A DNA stretch of 9,616 nucleotides from an uncultured Collinsella sp. (lineage in GTDB: Bacteria; Actinomycetota; Coriobacteriia; Coriobacteriales; Coriobacteriaceae), in NCBI GenBank assembly GCA_902470835.1, contig CABRHR010000084.1:1-9616 (forward strand), given 5' to 3'. Position numbers and translations under genes: made by a program. Of the stretch, positions 6,507-9,616 are shown in pieces (within the stretch, counting starts at the first letter, position 1; the number at the start of each line of letters is the position of its first letter). The notes below the pieces were generated by a model that worked only from the letters and a program-made list of their open reading frames with translations, was not told the origin of the DNA and searched no databases.

Positions 6507-8040
6507 CAGAACCTCCCCAATGGTTGCGATACACGTGAACCGCTGCGCGCTCAAACGCACCATGTGGCTCACCCTTATGGCGACCTTCCTCATAGCGCTG
6601 CTCGGCACGGTCGAGCAAGCGGCCCAGCTGTGTAAACCAGCCCGTCTTGTCAGTCGCCACAATGGGCTGCTGGCTCAGGATACGATACGGCAAGTTGGCG
6701 GTATAGATATCGAGCCGCAGCAGCGCCACGATAAAAAACACCGCTGCACCCAACAAAAAGCCAAAGCCGTAAAACTGCTGCGGCAAGAGCAGAGAAACGG
6801 CAGTCGCCAGCCCGGCCACGCCAGCAAACAGCCCCGAGGCCAGCACGGCCCCCTTGTAGTCGGTAAAGTACAGCAAGATGAGCAACACCGTATTGCCCAC
6901 GGCATACAGGCCATAGCCCACGCATAACGTGCGGAAATACCCGTGCATCAGGTTGTTAAAGCCCAACGGTAGGGCCGACAGCACCGTGGTCTCGAGCGAG
7001 ATGACCGCCGCCGTCACAAACAGTTGCTTGAGCGCACAAAAGCGCAGTTCTCGGTTGAGCGTGGCAAGCATTTCCTCCTCGGCCACCACAATGTCGCCCA
7101 CCACGCCACCGTCGTTGAACAGGCTGTAGTAGTCGCGGTAGCGCGGATAAAAGTTGACCTCGACCGAGACCACAAAGTTGACGGACGTGACCAGGATCGT
7201 CAAAAACGCGATGAGAGCCGGCACATCGTGGTAGGGCGCACCATAAAACAAGCCCTTGACCTGCACGCCAATGGGACCGGCCCATATTATCACCAAGTGC
7301 GCAAAGAGGCCCAGGTTGGTAAACAAGCCCGTGAGCGCCAACGGCATAAACTGATCAAGCCACCGTAAATAGAGCCAGGGGCTGCGATCGCTCTGCGGAA
7401 AATACCGGTACAGCAGCACCACGTCCCAGGCGAGCATGACGCCGTAGCCCAGAGCAATTGACGCCAACAGGCCCTCGACCGGCGGCAGCCCCAGCACCAG
7501 CGCGGCCAGGGCGCACAGGCACGCCACGCCAATGGCAGCCGCAAAGCTGCATAGGATACCGCGGTAATCCTTGATGGCCGTGAGGTAACTCATGCCGTTC
7601 CAGTTGACTATCATAATGTTGAACAGCCACAGGCACAGCAGCCCCTGCAGCAGCGTGGCGCCCGAGAACAGCAGAAAGACGCCGTAGAGCACCGTGCCCG
7701 CAACGAGCATGACAGAATTGGAGCCCCAAAACGAGGGCAGAATCTCGTCCTCGCGCTCGGCAAACAACATGTCGGCCAAAAAGCGCGTGACCGGCATGGA
7801 GAAAAAGCTCGTGAGCAAAAGCGACGCCAGCAGCGTATAGGTCACCATGCACACCAGCAGGTCCTGGTTGGCTCGGCCCACGCCCCACAGACCGCACAGC
7901 ACCAAGATACCCACCTGGAGCAGCACGCCCAAAAGCATGGGACCCGTACACACAATGCCGGCGTAGCCGTAAGCGCGCATCGTGGCAAACAGACCCTTGC
8001 GCCTAAACAGGCGCTTGAGCTCAAAACCGATTCCGGCCAC
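6496..8040 (-). CDS. pelG: PelG-like polysaccharide exporter
   Basis: A 514-residue integral membrane protein with about a dozen hydrophobic segments between residues 25 and 445, of the PelG family (flippase-like members of the polysaccharide transporter group). The N-terminus MAGIGFELKRLF is the characteristic PelG start. In the Pel system PelG works with PelD/PelE and the PelF synthase to move polymer across the cytoplasmic membrane. The start codon is GTG at 8040, with a GGGGGAG ribosome site 6 nt upstream located in the end of pelF; only 3 nt separate the genes. The protein is longer than Pseudomonas PelG (about 456 residues from memory), in part from a charged, probably cytosolic tail at about 455-514. 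Neighbours pelF and cotH confirm the polysaccharide context. The exact polymer is not determinable from the sequence. Confidence 0.9.
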   Translation of the reverse strand: MAGIGFELKRLFRRKGLFATMRAYGYAGIVCTGPMLLGVLLQVGILVLCGLWGVGRANQDLLVCMVTYTLLASLLLTSFFSMPVTRFLADMLFAEREDEILPSFWGSNSVMLVAGTVLYGVFLLFSGATLLQGLLCLWLFNIMIVNWNGMSYLTAIKDYRGILCSFAAAIGVACLCALAALVLGLPPVEGLLASIALGYGVMLAWDVVLLYRYFPQSDRSPWLYLRWLDQFMPLALTGLFTNLGLFAHLVIIWAGPIGVQVKGLFYGAPYHDVPALIAFLTILVTSVNFVVSVEVNFYPRYRDYYSLFNDGGVVGDIVVAEEEMLATLNRELRFCALKQLFVTAAVISLETTVLSALPLGFNNLMHGYFRTLCVGYGLYAVGNTVLLILLYFTDYKGAVLASGLFAGVAGLATAVSLLLPQQFYGFGFLLGAAVFFIVALLRLDIYTANLPYRILSQQPIVATDKTGWFTQLGRLLDRAEQRYEEGRHKGEPHGAFERAAVHVYRNHWGGSDDR

Positions 8041-8043
8041 CGG

Positions 8044-9471
8044 CTACTCCCCCTCTCTGGGCAGGTCAAACGCTTGCGCCGTCTCGTCGTACAGCGCGCG
8101 ATAGTTGGCGAGCATCTGCTCGTGCAAGAAGTACGTGGCAACGCGACGCTGGCCGCGCTCCCCCATCTCAATGCGACGAGCGCGGCTTGTGCACATGCGT
8201 TCCATGGCATCGGCCAAGCCCTTGCGATACATAGGCGGGCTCACAAAACCGGCCACGCCAAAGTCATCGCCGGGGGCGCCTTCCAGCAGCTCGCGGCAGC
8301 AGCCCACCTCAGTCGTCACGCAGGGGCGACGGGCGGCCAGCGACTCCAGCACGCTCAGAGGTTGACCCTCGGAAATGCTCGTCAAAATGGTAAAGTCGAG
8401 CTTTTCCATGTACTCGACCACGTTGACGCGGCCGGTAAAGATCAGGTCGCGCACGCCCAGGGTTTCGACCAGCGCGTGGCACTCGGCGCCGTACTCCTCG
8501 TCGTCCACGCCGCCCATGATGTGCAGGCGCACCTTGGGCAGGCGCTCGTGCAGCTCAAAGAAGGCATAAATCATGGTCTTGACATCCTTGATGGGCGCCA
8601 GGCGCACCACCGCGCCAATGTCCACCCAGCCGTCATCGGTCTTTAAGGGAATATCCTTAAAGCGATCGAACTGGATGCCGTTGGGGATGACCAGGCATTT
8701 GTCCGCATCGCAGCCCATATCAATCTGCGTCTTGCGGGCGTTATGGAACAAACTCGTCACGCGGAAGGCGCGGCGGTAGATCTCCTCCGAAAGCAGGTAG
8801 AAAAAGCGAATCCAGCGGTCCTTAAACGACGGCACCACCCAATCGGCGCGAATGATCTCTTCTTCGCGCTCGCGGGTATAGATGCCATGCTCGGTCAGCA
8901 GCACCGGCGCATGGGAAACGCTTGAGCCCAGGCAGGCGAGCAGGCCACCGTAGCCGGTCGAGATGGCATGGTACACATCGGCCACCGGCACCTCGCTGCC
9001 CAACAGGTAGAGCACGGGCAGCAACATGGAGCGCATGGTGTGGAATGCATCGGCAAAGGGCGTGTAGGGATACTCGGCCAGGCACACGTCGCGAAAGATA
9101 TCCATAAACGTGCGACTCTGCAAAAACGAGAGCGGATGCACGCGACGGCGGTGAAAGATATCGAATAACACGTCCCAGTCCGGATTAGAGAGCGACACCA
9201 GACGGCGTAGCGCCTCGCACTCACGGTCGTTAAAACTGGCTTCATGTTGCTCGCCCGAAAGCCGCAGGGCATCGTCCAGGAACACCTCGTGCACCTCGAC
9301 CACGTTGCCGGGCAGCTCGTAGACAAACTTGCCACGGTCGGCAGCATGCGCGCCGATCACCCACAGCACAAACTCGTGCTCGGGCATGGCCGTAATGTAA
9401 CCATGCATCCAGGTAGATACGCCGCCGTGCACATAGGGGTAGCAACCCTCGAGTACCAAGCAGATTCTCAT
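8044..9471 (-). CDS. pelF: PelF-like GT4 glycosyltransferase (polymer synthase)
   Basis: A 475-residue cytosolic GT-B enzyme. In Pseudomonas, PelF uses UDP-sugars (GalNAc/GlcNAc) to build the Pel polymer. The N-terminus CLVLEGCYPYVHGGVSTWMH (4-23) is the typical PelF opening with the glycine-rich loop. Further landmarks are YHAISTGYGG (167-176), LLTEHGIYTRERE (191-203), VIPNGI (261-266), a C-terminal nucleotide-binding lobe from about 284, and the retaining-GT4 EX7E motif at Glu368 and Glu376 in SEGQPLSVLE. All expected catalytic blocks are present, so it appears functional. The ATG at 9471 has AAGGAGGG about 9 nt upstream and overlaps the stop of the preceding gene as ATGA, showing coupling. 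Length is close to known PelF (about 500). Sugar specificity is inferred from the family only. Confidence 0.94.
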   Translation of the reverse strand: MRICLVLEGCYPYVHGGVSTWMHGYITAMPEHEFVLWVIGAHAADRGKFVYELPGNVVEVHEVFLDDALRLSGEQHEASFNDRECEALRRLVSLSNPDWDVLFDIFHRRRVHPLSFLQSRTFMDIFRDVCLAEYPYTPFADAFHTMRSMLLPVLYLLGSEVPVADVYHAISTGYGGLLACLGSSVSHAPVLLTEHGIYTREREEEIIRADWVVPSFKDRWIRFFYLLSEEIYRRAFRVTSLFHNARKTQIDMGCDADKCLVIPNGIQFDRFKDIPLKTDDGWVDIGAVVRLAPIKDVKTMIYAFFELHERLPKVRLHIMGGVDDEEYGAECHALVETLGVRDLIFTGRVNVVEYMEKLDFTILTSISEGQPLSVLESLAARRPCVTTEVGCCRELLEGAPGDDFGVAGFVSPPMYRKGLADAMERMCTSRARRIEMGERGQRRVATYFLHEQMLANYRALYDETAQAFDLPREGE

Positions 9472-9569
9472 TTATCGCCACCCTCCTTGCGCTCGATCGT
9501 CACGGTCTTATCATTTGCCTTGAGCAGATACAGATTGCCCGTAAGGTGCGTCAGTTCGCCACCCGTCAC
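9468..9569 (-). CDS. C-terminal 33 codons of an unidentified gene upstream of pelF
   Basis: An open frame runs from the genome/adapter junction at 9569 to a TGA that overlaps the pelF start (ATGA, 9471-9468). The peptide begins VTGGELTHLTGNLYLLKAND and ends in a charged KTVTIERKEGGDK, with a beta-strand-like alternation. The 4-nt overlap and the ribosome site for pelF inside this frame support a real, co-transcribed gene. Position suggests another Pel-cluster component (PelA-, PelE- or PelD-like), but 33 residues are too few to recognise a family. Confidence 0.7.
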   Translation of the reverse strand: MTGGELTHLTGNLYLLKANDKTVTIERKEGGDK

Positions 9570-9616
9570 CTGTCTCTTATACACATCTCCGAGCCCACGA
9601 GACGCTACGCTATCTC
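9570..9616 (-). other. Nextera read-2 adapter with i7 index (not genomic)
   Basis: Bases 9570-9588 are the mosaic end CTGTCTCTTATACACATCT. Bases 9589-9603 (CCGAGCCCACGAGAC) are the read-2 adapter, 9604-9611 (GCTACGCT) the 8-base index, which I recall as N709, and 9612-9616 (ATCTC) the start of P7. This is library construct left in the assembly. Genomic sequence ends at 9569. Confidence 0.98.

Noticed and set aside
6507..6662. N-terminal extension of the CotH-like protein by 52 residues
   Set aside because: It overlaps pelG further, lacks a ribosome site advantage and would place the lipoprotein signal internally. ATG 6506 has GGGGAGG 5 nt upstream.
1..9616. Perfect 18-base terminal inverted repeats bounding the window, as if it were a composite transposon
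   Set aside because: They are the engineered Tn5 mosaic ends, and the right copy continues into read-2 adapter, index and P7. There is no transposase in the window.

Overview
The window is an assembled contig whose two ends are sequencing adapter, not genome. Bases 1-18 are the Tn5/Nextera mosaic end, and bases 9570-9616 are the complementary mosaic end followed by the read-2 adapter, an 8-base index and the start of P7. The biological sequence is 19-9569. It is G+C-rich, and every recognised gene lies on the minus strand, so transcription runs from high to low coordinates. Gene content (PTS sucrose uptake, a Gram-positive-type ScrR repressor, a Pel-like cluster with CotH/VTC/DUF4956, strong GGAGG ribosome sites) and protein style suggest a gut Coriobacteriia actinobacterium such as Collinsella. 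This is inference from memory; no search was run.

Right two-thirds (9569 to 3290): a very tight operon. In transcription order it holds the last 33 codons of an unidentified gene, pelF (glycosyltransferase), pelG (multi-spanning polysaccharide exporter), a CotH-family secretory-kinase-like lipoprotein, a VTC-domain polyphosphate polymerase-like protein and a DUF4956 membrane protein. Neighbouring genes overlap by 4, 11 or 14 nt or are 3 nt apart, so the six are almost certainly co-transcribed and translationally coupled. The likely output is an exported exopolysaccharide of the Pel type, combined with phosphate chemistry (polyphosphate synthesis at the membrane and an extracytoplasmic kinase). 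How the two halves interact is the most interesting open question here.

Middle (3289 to 3082): a 208-base gene-free stretch with three perfect inverted repeats, none followed by a T-tract. It ends in the scrR promoter.

Left third (3081 to 19): a sucrose-use locus. It holds scrR (LacI-family repressor), a control region with two identical LacI-type operators, scrA (sucrose PTS EIIBC) and the first 118 codons of scrB (GH32 sucrose-6-phosphate hydrolase), cut by the contig end. A third operator of the same type sits on the scrR promoter, so ScrR probably represses both itself and scrAB. Sucrose would be imported and phosphorylated by ScrA (with a EIIA-Glc-type partner encoded elsewhere), and sucrose-6-phosphate split by ScrB.
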